A stretch of 64,000 nt of DNA from UBA1756 sp045627805 (GCA_045627805.1 JAZQOJ010000201.1:90593-154592), one strand, 5' to 3'. Shown: positions 1 through 9,566, counted from the stretch's first letter. Notes: generated by a model from the sequence alone, not told the origin. Translations and numbers: made by a program.

Positions 1-2
1 CT

Positions 3-1496
3 ATTACCACGGATGTCAATGACTTGGTTGGTAATTATACTTACTCAGTTAATGTCAATTATCCTGTTGCTTCTGGTTGCAGCGCAAGCTCAGATGAAGT
101 TACGGTTAGCGTTCTTTACCAGCCCGTATGGGGTCAGACAGTTGTTTCTTCTGCTGATTTGTGCCAGGATGAGACTGTTTACTTGACTGCTACTGTATCA
201 GGTGGCATTGAAGATGCAAATCACCAGACTGGTTCTTACATCCAGTGGGTTGTTGCACCTGCTGATGATCAGAACAACGTCAGCAATGTTGCTGGTGGTC
301 TTGGCGGTCAGTCCTATGACATTGTGAATGTGGCTGGTAACTATATTTACTACCCGATCTATGTTGCTCCTGCTAATACTAACTGCTACCCGAACAATAC
401 TCCTAACGCTCATACTGTAGCTGTCCACGAACATCCTACTGCTACTATGACCCTTGGTAATGGTTCTGACATCATTTGCTGGAACGACGGCGATGATAAC
501 GCTCAGTTGAACATCACCTTCCAAGGTACTGCTCCGTTCCACTTCTTCTTGCAGGATATGCGTACCAACGAAATTTTCGAACACAATACGAATAGCAACC
601 ACTTCTCACTTGATGTTACTCCGGAATCTACTACTACTTATCAGATCTTCCAGTTGAGCGACAGATATTGCGAGGGTGAAGTTTTGAACACTGCTACTGT
701 CACCGTAGTTGTATCACAATTCGAATTGCTTGTTGATAGCGTTGCAATCTGTCCTGAGGGAGATTATCCGACTGCTACCTTCACGTTCAACAATTCGACT
801 GTGAACGACGACCGCGACACCGTATGGTTCGAAATCGTTGATTACAACAACATCGGCTTCGATTATCAATTCGGCACTGTTGACTTGAGCGACAACACGG
901 TAACCGTTTATATGCCGACTACTGAGCCAGGTACTTACCAGTTCGGTATCGTAATCGATGGTTGTGAATACGATGTTACTGCTCAAATCCTCTGGGGTTC
1001 ATACAACGGCATCCAGATTGTGGATCAGAAGTGGGACGATGTTGCCGTATGCAATAACAATCCTACTACCAACGGTGGTTATAACTTCGTATCCTTCCAG
1101 TGGTACCGCAATGGTGTTGCCATTCCGGGTGCAACCAACCAGTACTATCAGGAAGTTGGTGGTCTGAATGGTGTCTATACCTTGTGGGTAATGGATGACC
1201 AGGGTAACGAATATATGACTTGCGAAATGATGGTTGCTACCAACCCGCAATTCAGAGTATATCCTGTTCCTGCTCACGTTGGTGTTGAAATCACTGTTGA
1301 GCTCCCGATGACTGCTGAAGAATTGGACGGCGCAGTACTTGACATCTTCGATGCTAAGGGTGCGTTGGTACAAAGAGTAACGAACTTGAACCCGATTACC
1401 CGCGTTGCTGGATTCGAAGCTCAAGGAACTTACTTCGGTCGCATCACGACTTCCAATAACACTATTGAGACGGTTAAATTCATCATTGTGAAATAA
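3..1496 (+). CDS. C-terminal part of a large secreted protein with T9SS sorting domain
   Basis: The reading frame is open from base 3, so the 5' end lies outside the window. The visible ~498 residues are rich in Thr, Val, Asn and aromatics and read like repeated Ig-like/PKD-type extracellular beta domains. The last ~80 residues (from FRVYPVPAHVGVEITVE to the terminal VKFIIVK) form a typical Por/type IX secretion C-terminal sorting domain: a YPVPA-type entry, a 'DIFDAKG' strand and a final basic residue. The protein is therefore expected to cross the outer membrane by T9SS and be anchored at or released from the cell surface. Its ligand or activity cannot be read from this fragment. A strong hairpin follows the stop, so it probably ends its transcript. 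Confidence 0.85.
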   Translation: MTTDVNDLVGNYTYSVNVNYPVASGCSASSDEVTVSVLYQPVWGQTVVSSADLCQDETVYLTATVSGGIEDANHQTGSYIQWVVAPADDQNNVSNVAGGLGGQSYDIVNVAGNYIYYPIYVAPANTNCYPNNTPNAHTVAVHEHPTATMTLGNGSDIICWNDGDDNAQLNITFQGTAPFHFFLQDMRTNEIFEHNTNSNHFSLDVTPESTTTYQIFQLSDRYCEGEVLNTATVTVVVSQFELLVDSVAICPEGDYPTATFTFNNSTVNDDRDTVWFEIVDYNNIGFDYQFGTVDLSDNTVTVYMPTTEPGTYQFGIVIDGCEYDVTAQILWGSYNGIQIVDQKWDDVAVCNNNPTTNGGYNFVSFQWYRNGVAIPGATNQYYQEVGGLNGVYTLWVMDDQGNEYMTCEMMVATNPQFRVYPVPAHVGVEITVELPMTAEELDGAVLDIFDAKGALVQRVTNLNPITRVAGFEAQGTYFGRITTSNNTIETVKFIIVK

Positions 1497-1510
1497 TAAT
1501 CTTATGCCTA

Positions 1511-1536
1511 TCCTTAGCGGAGCAATCCGCTAAGGA
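1511..1536 (+). terminator. Hairpin terminator after the T9SS protein
   Basis: Perfect 11-bp inverted repeat TCCTTAGCGGA / TCCGCTAAGGA with a 4-nt loop, 15 nt after the stop. There is no U-run, so it may act as a 3'-end stabiliser as well as a terminator. Confidence 0.6.
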
Positions 1537-1578
1537 TCCAGGTTAACCTAAGTATAGAAAATTAAAATTTTATATATT

Positions 1579-3138
1579 ATGAAAAAACAATTATTTTTAA
1601 TCGGTCTTATTTTGGCTTGCTTTACCGGCTATTCTCAAGAAATTGATGATGCAATGGTAACCAAATCTGACTCTATGGTTGTTGATTCAATTTGCCATTC
1701 ACGCGTTACAGTTTTGTTTGGTGGTGGATTTACGAACAACTTCTATAACAGATTTGACGGTATCAAGTATTCCAAGATCCACCCGAGTGTGCACAGTATT
1801 GAATTAGGTTATGCTTATTTCTTTGACAGACATTGGGGAATCGGTTTAGGGGTTGGTTTACAGCGTCAGTCGGCAAGAGCTAACATGAATTTCAATGGTG
1901 TTATTCCTGATGCAGCTGATCAACCGTATTATAACGAGTTCTCACAGCATTATACCAATTATGACCTTCGTTATGAGACTAAGAATCTCATTGAACGTCA
2001 AACTATTTGGGCTGTTGAAGTTCCCCTTACTGCTCAGTTCCATCATTTCTTTGATGGCAAGAATGGACTCTTCGCCAGCTTAGGAGTTCGTGGTTATTTC
2101 CCCATTTACAACCGTTCTAAAGTTGTTGATGGTTCGTTGGTTACCACAGGTTGGGATGAGTATTACCACTTGTATTATACTCACGAGTATTGTGTAAATC
2201 ACGGTTTTGATGAATATACTGTTGAAGGCAATGGATCTGCTAAATTGAGATGTTCAGTGGATTTGGAAGCTAATTTTGGCGGTTTGTTCAGAATTAATAA
2301 CAAGGTTGATTTCTATGTTGGTTTGTTCTGCAATTATGGTTTCTTGGATATTCTTCCGAAAGCTGAAAACAGACATTCTTTCGTAGAACCCACTGACAAC
2401 GCATATCAGTTCGATTATAATGGTTTGCTTGGCTCCAATGCTGACATTCTTTATGATCAAACTACCATTGCGAACTATGTTGGGGATCAAGATGGTCAGA
2501 CCAATTTGTTGAAAGAAAACTTGATTGGCAATTTCAAGTGGCACAATCTTCAAGTTGGTGTTAAGTTCGGTTTCAGCATCAGTCCTTGTGGCAAGGTTGA
2601 CGAATCTGCTCGCAAGAAGTATTATAAGAAGATGACCGAGGCCGCTCAGAAATATCTTGATGATACCTGTAGTGCATGCGACAAGAACACTGAATATATT
2701 TATATCGTTCCTATGTGCCCCGAAAGCACTGAGAATGGTAATGAGTTGTCTCCTGAACAAAAGAAGGAAGTAAAAGAATTGGCTGAAGACCTTGAAAAGA
2801 TTAAGATCCTCTTCGATTTGGATAAGGATGTTCCGAAAATCAATGAATGTGGAGATTATATTGACAAGGCCGCTAAGAAATTGAACAGCAATTCAGACGT
2901 TATTTTGGTAATTGAAGCTTATACTTGCAAGTTGGGTCCCGAAGAACACAACCGTGACCTTGCTAAGAGAAGAGCTGAAAGTATCAAGAGACTGTTTGTG
3001 GAGGAAAAGGGCTGCAGTCCGGATCAATTGGAATTGTTCACCTTCACCACTTCTGACAAGGAAAACAACGAAAACATTACGGATCCTTCATTGGAAGAGC
3101 ACAGAGCTGCTATTATCCGTATCAAGGTTAGAGACTAA
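1579..3138 (+). CDS. OmpA-family outer membrane protein with N-terminal beta-barrel
   Basis: 519 aa. Residues 1-20 (MKKQLFLIGLILACFTGYSQ) are a signal peptide. Residues ~45-340 alternate aromatic and polar residues with repeated Gly-aromatic turns, as in outer-membrane beta-barrels. The C-terminal ~120 residues match the OmpA/MotB peptidoglycan-binding fold: an 'ILFDLDKDVPKI' strand, 'LVIEAYTCKLGPEEHNRDLAKRRAES' (the usual G-x-T/D...LS..RA region) and a final 'RIKVRD'. Expected to sit in the outer membrane and hold peptidoglycan. The first Met after 'ttatatatt' gives a good signal peptide. It is monocistronic between two terminators. The substrate of the barrel, if any, is unknown. Confidence 0.8.
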   Translation: MKKQLFLIGLILACFTGYSQEIDDAMVTKSDSMVVDSICHSRVTVLFGGGFTNNFYNRFDGIKYSKIHPSVHSIELGYAYFFDRHWGIGLGVGLQRQSARANMNFNGVIPDAADQPYYNEFSQHYTNYDLRYETKNLIERQTIWAVEVPLTAQFHHFFDGKNGLFASLGVRGYFPIYNRSKVVDGSLVTTGWDEYYHLYYTHEYCVNHGFDEYTVEGNGSAKLRCSVDLEANFGGLFRINNKVDFYVGLFCNYGFLDILPKAENRHSFVEPTDNAYQFDYNGLLGSNADILYDQTTIANYVGDQDGQTNLLKENLIGNFKWHNLQVGVKFGFSISPCGKVDESARKKYYKKMTEAAQKYLDDTCSACDKNTEYIYIVPMCPESTENGNELSPEQKKEVKELAEDLEKIKILFDLDKDVPKINECGDYIDKAAKKLNSNSDVILVIEAYTCKLGPEEHNRDLAKRRAESIKRLFVEEKGCSPDQLELFTFTTSDKENNENITDPSLEEHRAAIIRIKVRD

Positions 3139-3158
3139 TCCGTAATTTATGTATCCTA

Positions 3159-3190
3159 AGAGGGCAATCAGTAATGGTTGCCCTCTTTTT
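3159..3190 (+). terminator. Rho-independent terminator
   Basis: Stem AGAGGGCAA / TTGCCCTCT with a 10-nt loop followed by a T-run, 20 nt after the OmpA-family gene. Confidence 0.85.
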
Positions 3191-3265
3191 TATTACGGGA
3201 AAATTCTCTATTGTATAGGTGTGCATTGAGGTGAAAATTTTACTGATATATTTATTTTGCTAACC

Positions 3266-3298
3266 TTGTTATTAATATTGATAAAAGTAGTACTTTTG
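3266..3298 (+). promoter_or_regulatory. Bacteroidota-type promoter for the histidine kinase gene
   Basis: TTG at 3266-3268 and TACTTTTG at 3291-3298 fit the Bacteroidota -33/-7 pattern. Transcription would start near 3304, leaving a ~50-nt leader. Confidence 0.55.
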
Positions 3299-3354
3299 CA
3301 GTAGCAAATTGCTGCAATGAACCTTTTTTAACTCGTAATAATATATCTTCTACT

Positions 3355-4053
3355 ATGCAAAAGAAGAGAGACGAATTGGCCGACAGTTTTATTTTCTCTA
3401 TTGTACACGATTTGAAGAATATGATGGTACCGATTATGTCGCGTGCGGATATGTTGCAGATGTCGGGTATAAGTGAAGAGCGGCGCCAGTATTTGTTGAA
3501 GCAGCTTAATATCAGCTGTTCTACGATGATGGATGCCCTGAATAAGGTGGTGCGTATTTGTAAGGACCGTAATGGTATGAGTCATTATCGTGCGGAGCGC
3601 TTTAGTCTTCGATTCATTGTGCTTGAGGCATTGGATGTGTTGCAAGAGGATTATACATTGAAGTCGATTGAAGTGGTAAATGATGTTTCTGAGGATATTT
3701 TTGTCCTGGCTGATAAAGAGTCGATTTTGGGCGTTGTGATGAATTTGGTTGGGAATGCGGTGAAGTTCACGCCTGAGGGAGGCCACGTGAGAATTACCGC
3801 AGTGGATTGCGGAAATCGTGTTGATCTTTGTGTGGAGGATGACGGGTTGGGTGTTGATGAGGAAAAAATCAGCAAGTTATTGTATGAGAATCTGTACTTT
3901 ACTACGCCAGGTACGAATGGTGAGCCCGGTACTGGTTTAGGGCTGATGTTGTGTGAGTCGCAGTTGGTTCGTAATGGCAGTCACTTGCATTTCCGGCGTA
4001 ATGAATCGTCGGGTTCTACCTTCGGTTTTGAACTTGAAAAATATCAAGCATAG
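3355..4053 (+). CDS. Sensor histidine kinase catalytic core without a sensor domain
   Basis: 232 aa. The H-box is 'SIVHDLKNMM' near residue 18, followed by a two-helix dimerisation segment, then the HATPase_c domain: N-box 'MNLVGNAVKFTPEGG', G1 box 'DDGLGVDEE' and G2 box 'GTGLGLMLCESQL'. No transmembrane, PAS or GAF segment precedes the H-box, so the enzyme is soluble and its input must come from a partner. No response regulator is next to it (topA follows). A well-formed promoter just upstream argues that this is a complete gene, not a truncated one. Reaction known for the family: ATP-dependent autophosphorylation of the His and transfer to a receiver Asp. Confidence 0.8.
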   Translation: MQKKRDELADSFIFSIVHDLKNMMVPIMSRADMLQMSGISEERRQYLLKQLNISCSTMMDALNKVVRICKDRNGMSHYRAERFSLRFIVLEALDVLQEDYTLKSIEVVNDVSEDIFVLADKESILGVVMNLVGNAVKFTPEGGHVRITAVDCGNRVDLCVEDDGLGVDEEKISKLLYENLYFTTPGTNGEPGTGLGLMLCESQLVRNGSHLHFRRNESSGSTFGFELEKYQA

Positions 4054-4105
4054 AGGGCTTGAAAAATGTTGATTGAATAGGGACTGTATTTTTAAAAAAA
4101 TGATG

Positions 4106-4113
4106 TAATTTTG
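4106..4113 (+). promoter_or_regulatory. -7 element of the topA promoter
   Basis: TAATTTTG at 4106-4113, 27 nt before the topA start, matches TAnnTTTG. No clear TTG lies at the -33 position. Confidence 0.5.
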
Positions 4114-4139
4114 CGGTCCTAAAATCTAAATAGTAGAGA

Positions 4140-6632
4140 ATGAGCAAAAATTTGATTATTGTTGAGTCTCCTGCCAAGGCGAAGACCATTCAGAAGTTTA
4201 TTGGAAAAGACTATACTGTAATATCAAGCAAAGGGCACGTGAGAGACCTTCCGTCGAAGGATTTGGGTATTGACGTGTCGAAGAATTTTCTTCCGCAGTA
4301 TGAAATCTTGTCTGACAAGAAGAAACTGATTACAGACATTAAGAAGATGGTCGGAGAAGCGGACGTCGTTTGGTTGGCAACTGATGATGACCGCGAGGGT
4401 GAGGCCATTTCGTGGCATTTGATGGAAGCGGCGAGTATTCCTGCGGAGAAGACGAAACGCATTGTGTTTCACGAGATCACGAAAACGGCGATAGAGGGAG
4501 CATTGGCGAATCCGCGGCAACTGGATGTGGACTTGGTGGATGCTCAGCAGGCACGTCGTATTCTGGACCGATTGGTGGGTTTTGAGTTGTCGCCCGTATT
4601 GTGGCGCAAGGTGAAACCGCAGTTGTCGGCTGGTCGCGTGCAGTCAGTGGCGGTGAAGTTAATCGTGGAACAGGAACGCAGGATCAACCAGTTTGAGAGA
4701 ACTTCTTCCTATAAGGTAGTGGGAGAGTTTGAGACGGAAGAAAAGGGTAAAAGCGCTTTCGATGCCGAATTGAACAAGCGTTTTGACAGCAAGGAAGACG
4801 CTCGAAAGTTTTTGGAGGCCTGTTCAGAGAAGACCTTCCAGGTGGAGTCAGTGGAGAAAAATCCGGGCAAGAAATCTCCAGCGCCGCCCTTCACTACTTC
4901 TACGTTGCAGCAGGAGGCCTCGCGCAAATTGGGTTTTTCTGTTAGCAAAACGATGGTGATTGCACAGCAGTTATATGAAGCGGGTTACATCACATATATG
5001 CGTACCGACTCTGTGAACCTGTCGGAATTTGCTCTTGCATCAGCGAAAGACGAGATTGAGACCTTGTATGGCAAGGAGTATTCAAAGGTTCGCAAGTACC
5101 AGACCAAGGCGTTGGGCGCGCAAGAGGCACACGAGGCCATTCGTCCGACCGTGATGGCAAATCATACGATTCCGGGCGACACCTTCGCCAAGAGATTGTA
5201 TGAACTGATATGGAAACGCACGTTGGCTTCGCAGATGAGCGATGCCAAGACCGAGAAGACTGTGATCAACATTCCGGTACCGGGTCGTGATGAGAAATTC
5301 GTGGCCACGGGCGAAGTGGTGTTGTTCCAGGGATTTTTGAAAGTATATACCGAATCAACTGACGACGAGGTGGAAGAGGTGAAGGGATGGCTTCCCGCTT
5401 TGGAGAACGGCGAGCAATTGACATATAAGAACATTAAAGCGACACAGCGATACAGCCAGCCGCCCGCGCGTTATACGGAAGCGAGTTTGGTAAAGAAACT
5501 GGAAGAGTTGGGCATTGGCCGTCCGTCAACGTATGCTCCCACGATCACTACGATTTTGAAACGTGAGTATGTGGTGAAAGAGAGCCGCCAAGGCAGCGAG
5601 CGCGAATATTGCCAGCTCCGCTTGCAAGGCAGCAAGATTTCAGAAGATTTGAAAACTGAAAAATACGGCGTTGAGAAAGACAAGATTTTCCCGACTGATA
5701 TCGGTATGGTGGTGAATGAGTACCTGCAAGACAACTTTGACTCCATTATGGATTACAGTTTTACTGCAAAAGTGGAGAAAGAGTTCGACGACATTGCCGA
5801 GGGCAAGATACAATGGCAAAAGATGTTGCAGTCATTCTACAATAAATTCCACGAATCTATTGAGCACGCCATTACCTATTCAACGAAAGCGAGTGGCGAG
5901 CGCTTGCTGGGCCAGGATCCGAAGACGAACGAGAATGTGTATGTGAAGTTGGGCAAGTATGGTCCGATGGCGCAGATAGGGGAGAACTACGAGGATCAGA
6001 AACCGCGTTATGCGCGCTTGAAGCCGTCGCAGTCGATTGAGAGTATCACGCTGGAAGAGGCGTTGGAATTGTTCCGTTTGCCGCGCATTGCGGGCCAGTA
6101 TGAGGGCAAGGACATTAAGATCGGCATTGGACGTTTCGGTGCCTACATTCAGTTTGATTCGAAGTTCATCTCCTTCCCGAAGACGGAGGAACCGACCGAA
6201 ATCAGTTGCGAGCGTTGCATTGAGTTGATTGAGTTGAAACGCAAGCAGGATGTGGAGCGTGCCCCGCGCGTGCTGGGCGAACTGGACGGCAAGGAAATCA
6301 CAGCGGCAGTTGGCCGTTTTGGCCCCTATTTGAAATACGACGAAAAGAACTACACTCTTGAGAAGGGCACAATGATTGTTGATATGACGTTGGAACAGGC
6401 GATAGAGGTAATCAAGGGTGCGGCAATGAAGAACGTGCTTCGTACGTTCCCCGAAAACGACGACGTAAAGGTGATGAACGGCCGTTATGGCGCATACATC
6501 ACTAACGGAGAAGACAATTTCAAGATTCCGAAGGGGATGTTGGCCGACAACCTCACTTTGGAGGACTGCTTGAATATCATTGCTACGACGGAGCCGACTG
6601 CGAAAAAGAAGGTTTACCGGAAGAAGAAATAA
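4140..6632 (+). CDS. topA: DNA topoisomerase I (type IA)
   Basis: 830 aa, full length. The N-terminal TOPRIM domain has 'IVESPAKAKTI' with the catalytic Glu and 'TDDDREGEAISWHL' (metal-binding DxD). The active-site Tyr is Y286 in 'YITYMRTDS'. Later topo IA motifs 'SAGRVQSVAVKLI' and 'LGIGRPSTYAPTI' are intact. The C-terminus carries at least four copies of the small repeat seen as 'LGKYGPMAQIG', 'IGRFGAYIQF', 'VGRFGPYLKY' and 'NGRYGAYITNG' in place of classical Cys4 zinc ribbons (only one CxxC-like 'CERC' is visible). It ends in a Lys-rich tail. The enzyme relaxes negative supercoils by a single-strand break and passage. It stands alone with its own promoter. Confidence 0.97.
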   Translation: MSKNLIIVESPAKAKTIQKFIGKDYTVISSKGHVRDLPSKDLGIDVSKNFLPQYEILSDKKKLITDIKKMVGEADVVWLATDDDREGEAISWHLMEAASIPAEKTKRIVFHEITKTAIEGALANPRQLDVDLVDAQQARRILDRLVGFELSPVLWRKVKPQLSAGRVQSVAVKLIVEQERRINQFERTSSYKVVGEFETEEKGKSAFDAELNKRFDSKEDARKFLEACSEKTFQVESVEKNPGKKSPAPPFTTSTLQQEASRKLGFSVSKTMVIAQQLYEAGYITYMRTDSVNLSEFALASAKDEIETLYGKEYSKVRKYQTKALGAQEAHEAIRPTVMANHTIPGDTFAKRLYELIWKRTLASQMSDAKTEKTVINIPVPGRDEKFVATGEVVLFQGFLKVYTESTDDEVEEVKGWLPALENGEQLTYKNIKATQRYSQPPARYTEASLVKKLEELGIGRPSTYAPTITTILKREYVVKESRQGSEREYCQLRLQGSKISEDLKTEKYGVEKDKIFPTDIGMVVNEYLQDNFDSIMDYSFTAKVEKEFDDIAEGKIQWQKMLQSFYNKFHESIEHAITYSTKASGERLLGQDPKTNENVYVKLGKYGPMAQIGENYEDQKPRYARLKPSQSIESITLEEALELFRLPRIAGQYEGKDIKIGIGRFGAYIQFDSKFISFPKTEEPTEISCERCIELIELKRKQDVERAPRVLGELDGKEITAAVGRFGPYLKYDEKNYTLEKGTMIVDMTLEQAIEVIKGAAMKNVLRTFPENDDVKVMNGRYGAYITNGEDNFKIPKGMLADNLTLEDCLNIIATTEPTAKKKVYRKKK

Positions 6633-6700
6633 GGTTTTGGCCAACGGAAAGCGTTGAAAATGGGTGGAATGGTAGAAAAATCTTCAAAATTTATTAAAAA

Positions 6701-8890
6701 ATGAAAATAAGAAGTTTGCTTTTGATAATGGTGTTGCTCGTTTTTGCGGGCAACATTCAGGCACAAAAAGAGATTACCCTTCAGGGAATTTGGAAGGATT
6801 ATACTTTTTATCCGAGGGGAATCCGTAGCTTTGAGTCGATGCCGAACAGCGATTACTATACGGTAGTGGATGCGTCGTCAATTTCAAAATTCAGTTTCCA
6901 GACGGGAGAGAAGGTTGGCGAAGTAGTGTCGGCGGAGGATTTGCGCAGTGCCAGTAACGGCGAGATTACGCTGCGCGACATCGACGAGTACGTTTTTGAC
7001 GGTGCTTGCAACAAGTTGCTGATTTCTACCGAAGGCGAAAGTATCTACCGTCGCTCAATGGCTTCTTTCTATTATGTTTACGATTTGCAGACGAAGAAAA
7101 TGCAGAGCGTTTCCGACAAGTCGAAGGGAAAACTGAACTTCGCTGATTTTTCGGAGGATGGCAGCAAGGTTGTGTTCGTTCGCGACTACAATCTGTTTTA
7201 TGTGGACTTGTCGAATGGCAAGGAGGTGCAGATTACTTTTGACGGCAAGGAGAATGCGATTCGCAATGGCTGGGCCGACTGGGTTTATGAAGAAGAATTG
7301 AGCCAGTCGAAGTACTATGCGTGGTCGCCTGACGGCAAAAAGATTGCTTACTATCGCTTTGATGAGAGCAATGTGAAGGAATTTTCGATGACGATGTGGG
7401 GCGGTTTGTATCCGGAGGAATATCGTTACAAATATCCGAAAGCGGGCGAGGACAACTCTTTGGTTGACATTTATGTATATGACTTGGAAACGGGCAAGAG
7501 CGAACGCGTGGGCTTTGAGCGCGAGGATTGCTACTATCCGCGTATGTATTGGCTTTCCAATTCGCAGGATTTGGTGGTGCTGAAGTTGAACCGCTTGCAG
7601 AATCGCTTGGATTTTTATCGTTACAATACGATATCCAAGCAGATGGATGTGGTTTTAACAGATGAGAATGCCTGCTGGATTGACATCACCGATAATTACT
7701 ATTTTCTGGATGATAATAAGACGGTTATTTTCTTGTCGGAACGTGATGGATTTCGTCATATTTACCGTGCCGAATTTGGTCAGCAGCCGGTTCAGCTGAC
7801 GCACGGACAGTATGAGGTAGCGGAGATCAGTGCCATTGATTTTCCCAAGAAGACCATTTATTATTTGTCGAATGAAACGGATGTTCCGAACCAGGATTTG
7901 TACAGCATTAATTTTGATGGAAAGAAAAAGAGAATGCTCACGGATGGAACGGGATGGAACAATCCCACATTCAATAGCAATGCGCATTATTACTGCAACC
8001 AGTACAGCAATGCGAACACGCCGAGTGTTTACACGTTGCACGATGCGAGTGGAAAGAAACTTTACACGATTGAAGACAATGCGAAATTCCGTCAGGTGAT
8101 GGCCGATTACGGTTATGCGAAGAAGGAAATGTTCACTTTCACTACGAGCGAGGGTGTGTTGTTGCACGGCTGGATGTTGAAACCGGCCAATTTCAACAGC
8201 AACACTTCTCATAAGTATCCGGTGCTGATGTATGTTTATGGTGGTCCGGAAACGCCTCAGGTATTGAATTCTTTCAGCAATCCGTTTGATTTGGCGTGGT
8301 ACCAGATGCTGGCGCAGAAGGGTTACATTGTGGTTTGTGTTGATGGTCGTGGCACTGGTCGCAAGGGCGATGCCTTCACCAAGGTGATTTACAAACAGAT
8401 GGGCAAGTGCGAAGCAAAGGACCAGATTGAAACGGCTCAGTATTTGAAGACCCTGCCTTACGTTGACGGCGACAGAATCGGCATTTGGGGCTGGAGTTTT
8501 GGCGGCTATTTGTCAGCACTTTCACTGTTCAAAGGCGAGGGCGTTTTCAAAATGGCAATGTCGGTGGCACCGGTTACCAACTGGAGATATTACGACAATA
8601 TTTACACGGAGCGATTCTTGCAGAAACCGCAGGACAATCCGAGCGGTTATGATGACAACTCGCCTTGTTTCTTTGCCGACAAGATGCAAGGGGACTTCCT
8701 TTTGATTCACGGCACGGCCGACGACAATGTGCATTTCCAGAATTCGATGGACCTGGTGACGCAGTTGAACAAGGCGGAAAAACAGTACGAACAGTTCTTC
8801 TATCCCAACAAAAACCATTCTATTTACGGCGGCAACACGCGTTACCATTTGTATGTGAAGCTGACGGATTTCGTACTGAAGAATTTGTAG
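6701..8890 (+). CDS. Dipeptidyl-peptidase IV (S9 family), exported
   Basis: 729 aa. The signal peptide is MKIRSLLLIMVLLVFAGNIQAQ. The N-terminal ~470 residues are the eight-bladed DPP IV propeller and include the substrate N-terminus-binding Glu pair in 'WVYEEELSQSKYYAWSPDG'. The C-terminal alpha/beta-hydrolase domain has the catalytic triad: Ser599 in 'GWSFGGYLS', Asp674 in 'HGTADDNVHF' and His706 in 'NKNHSIYGG'. It removes Xaa-Pro (or Xaa-Ala) dipeptides from peptide N-termini in the periplasm, a typical amino-acid-scavenging enzyme of Bacteroidales. It ends at a strong terminator directly beside the attL site of the integrated element. Confidence 0.93.
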   Translation: MKIRSLLLIMVLLVFAGNIQAQKEITLQGIWKDYTFYPRGIRSFESMPNSDYYTVVDASSISKFSFQTGEKVGEVVSAEDLRSASNGEITLRDIDEYVFDGACNKLLISTEGESIYRRSMASFYYVYDLQTKKMQSVSDKSKGKLNFADFSEDGSKVVFVRDYNLFYVDLSNGKEVQITFDGKENAIRNGWADWVYEEELSQSKYYAWSPDGKKIAYYRFDESNVKEFSMTMWGGLYPEEYRYKYPKAGEDNSLVDIYVYDLETGKSERVGFEREDCYYPRMYWLSNSQDLVVLKLNRLQNRLDFYRYNTISKQMDVVLTDENACWIDITDNYYFLDDNKTVIFLSERDGFRHIYRAEFGQQPVQLTHGQYEVAEISAIDFPKKTIYYLSNETDVPNQDLYSINFDGKKKRMLTDGTGWNNPTFNSNAHYYCNQYSNANTPSVYTLHDASGKKLYTIEDNAKFRQVMADYGYAKKEMFTFTTSEGVLLHGWMLKPANFNSNTSHKYPVLMYVYGGPETPQVLNSFSNPFDLAWYQMLAQKGYIVVCVDGRGTGRKGDAFTKVIYKQMGKCEAKDQIETAQYLKTLPYVDGDRIGIWGWSFGGYLSALSLFKGEGVFKMAMSVAPVTNWRYYDNIYTERFLQKPQDNPSGYDDNSPCFFADKMQGDFLLIHGTADDNVHFQNSMDLVTQLNKAEKQYEQFFYPNKNHSIYGGNTRYHLYVKLTDFVLKNL

Positions 8891-8920
8891 GGTCCAAGTT
8901 TTAAGAAACGAGAAAAAGAA

Positions 8921-8956
8921 AGAGAGACATAACGAAAAGTTGTGTCTCTCTTTTTT
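8921..8956 (+). terminator. Rho-independent terminator after the DPP IV gene
   Basis: Stem AGAGACATAAC / GTTGTGTCTCT with a short AAAA loop, followed by six T. It lies 1-2 nt from the left attachment site. Confidence 0.85.
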
Positions 8957-8957
8957 A

Positions 8958-8986
8958 TGAGCGGTAAACGGGTCTCGAACCCGCGA
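8958..8986. repeat. attL: left 29-bp attachment site of the integrated element
   Basis: 29 bp beginning TGAGCGGTAAACGGG and ending TCGAACCCGCGA, identical to 33774-33802. It is the 3' end (T-arm and acceptor strand) of the tRNA-Gly gene, here without the rest of the tRNA. The matches stop exactly at both edges (flanking A/T versus G/C), which defines the crossover segment. Confidence 0.93.
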
Positions 8987-9060
8987 TAAAAAAAATTAAT
9001 TGCACCAGATTACAACTTACTGATTTTCAGACTGTTTTTGTTTTCTCTATTGGGGTATTT

Positions 9061-9077
9061 GTTGCAAAAATGTTGCA
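9061..9077 (+). promoter_or_regulatory. Candidate integrase arm-type sites, left end
   Basis: Two GTTGCA hexamers 11 bp apart (9061-9066 and 9072-9077), 75 bp inside attL. The same pair with the same 11-bp spacing occurs near the right end (33714-33730). Paired short direct repeats inside both ends are what lambda-type integrases use as arm sites. This is inference from position and symmetry. Confidence 0.4.
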
Positions 9078-9105
9078 TTTTTTAATGTAAATAATTGATT
9101 TGTTG

Positions 9106-9501
9106 CTATTTATCGCCTAACTTTTCCACGATTGACAGCAACCGAGCTATCTGCGCATCCTTTTCCTTGATCTGCGCATCCTTTTCCTTGATCCGTTCGT
9201 CCAATAGATCTATCTGGGCACGCAGCACATCCGGACTGTCGCTATAGTACTGGCGGTTGTCAATATTGCCGTTATTGTCATTCCCAACCACAACGTTACC
9301 ATTATTTTTGGAGAAAACTTCCGAATTTTCCGAAAAATACATTTCCAATATTGAAAGATTCGCTTTATTAGGCTTGGTCTTACCTTCAATATAATTCTTT
9401 AGTGTTGAATTACTTAAATTTGTAGCTTTTGAAATTTGATTTAGCGGGATATTGGTATCCCGCAATTTTTTTAAAATTTTTTCTATCTGTAAATCAGTCA
9501 T
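9106..9501 (-). CDS. Helix-turn-helix repressor of the integrated element
   Basis: 131 aa. Residues ~15-45 are an XRE/Cro-CI-type helix-turn-helix ('IPLNQISKATNLSNSTLKNYIEG'). The C-terminal ~40 residues are a coiled coil with a duplicated EKDAQIK heptad; the DNA here holds a 21-bp tandem repeat. There is no peptidase or cleavage domain, so induction would not use RecA autocleavage. It is divergent from the next gene across a 119-bp region with two CAATATTG palindromes, the classic layout of a lysogeny switch. It probably represses the rightward early operon and itself. Confidence 0.75.
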   Translation of the reverse strand: MTDLQIEKILKKLRDTNIPLNQISKATNLSNSTLKNYIEGKTKPNKANLSILEMYFSENSEVFSKNNGNVVVGNDNNGNIDNRQYYSDSPDVLRAQIDLLDERIKEKDAQIKEKDAQIARLLSIVEKLGDK

Positions 9502-9518
9502 TTATAATTATTTTATTG

Positions 9519-9566
9519 CAATATTGTAAATTATCTTTCCAATATTGGAAAATATGTGTATTTTTG
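9519..9566 (+). promoter_or_regulatory. Lysogeny-switch operators and early rightward promoter
   Basis: Two palindromes, CAATATTG (9519-9526) and CCAATATTGG (9539-9548), have centres 21 bp apart (two helical turns). The second lies just upstream of a -7 element TATTTTTG at 9559-9566 for the rightward operon. A protein bound there would cover the -33 region. The likely binder is the divergent repressor 9106-9501. Confidence 0.6.

Noticed and set aside
5880..6644. 254-codon open frame antisense to topA
   Set aside because: Composition follows the complementary topA codons; no motif, promoter or ribosome-binding context.
8958..8986. Second tRNA-Gly gene
   Set aside because: Only the last ~27 nt of the tRNA are present; this is attL, not a tRNA.
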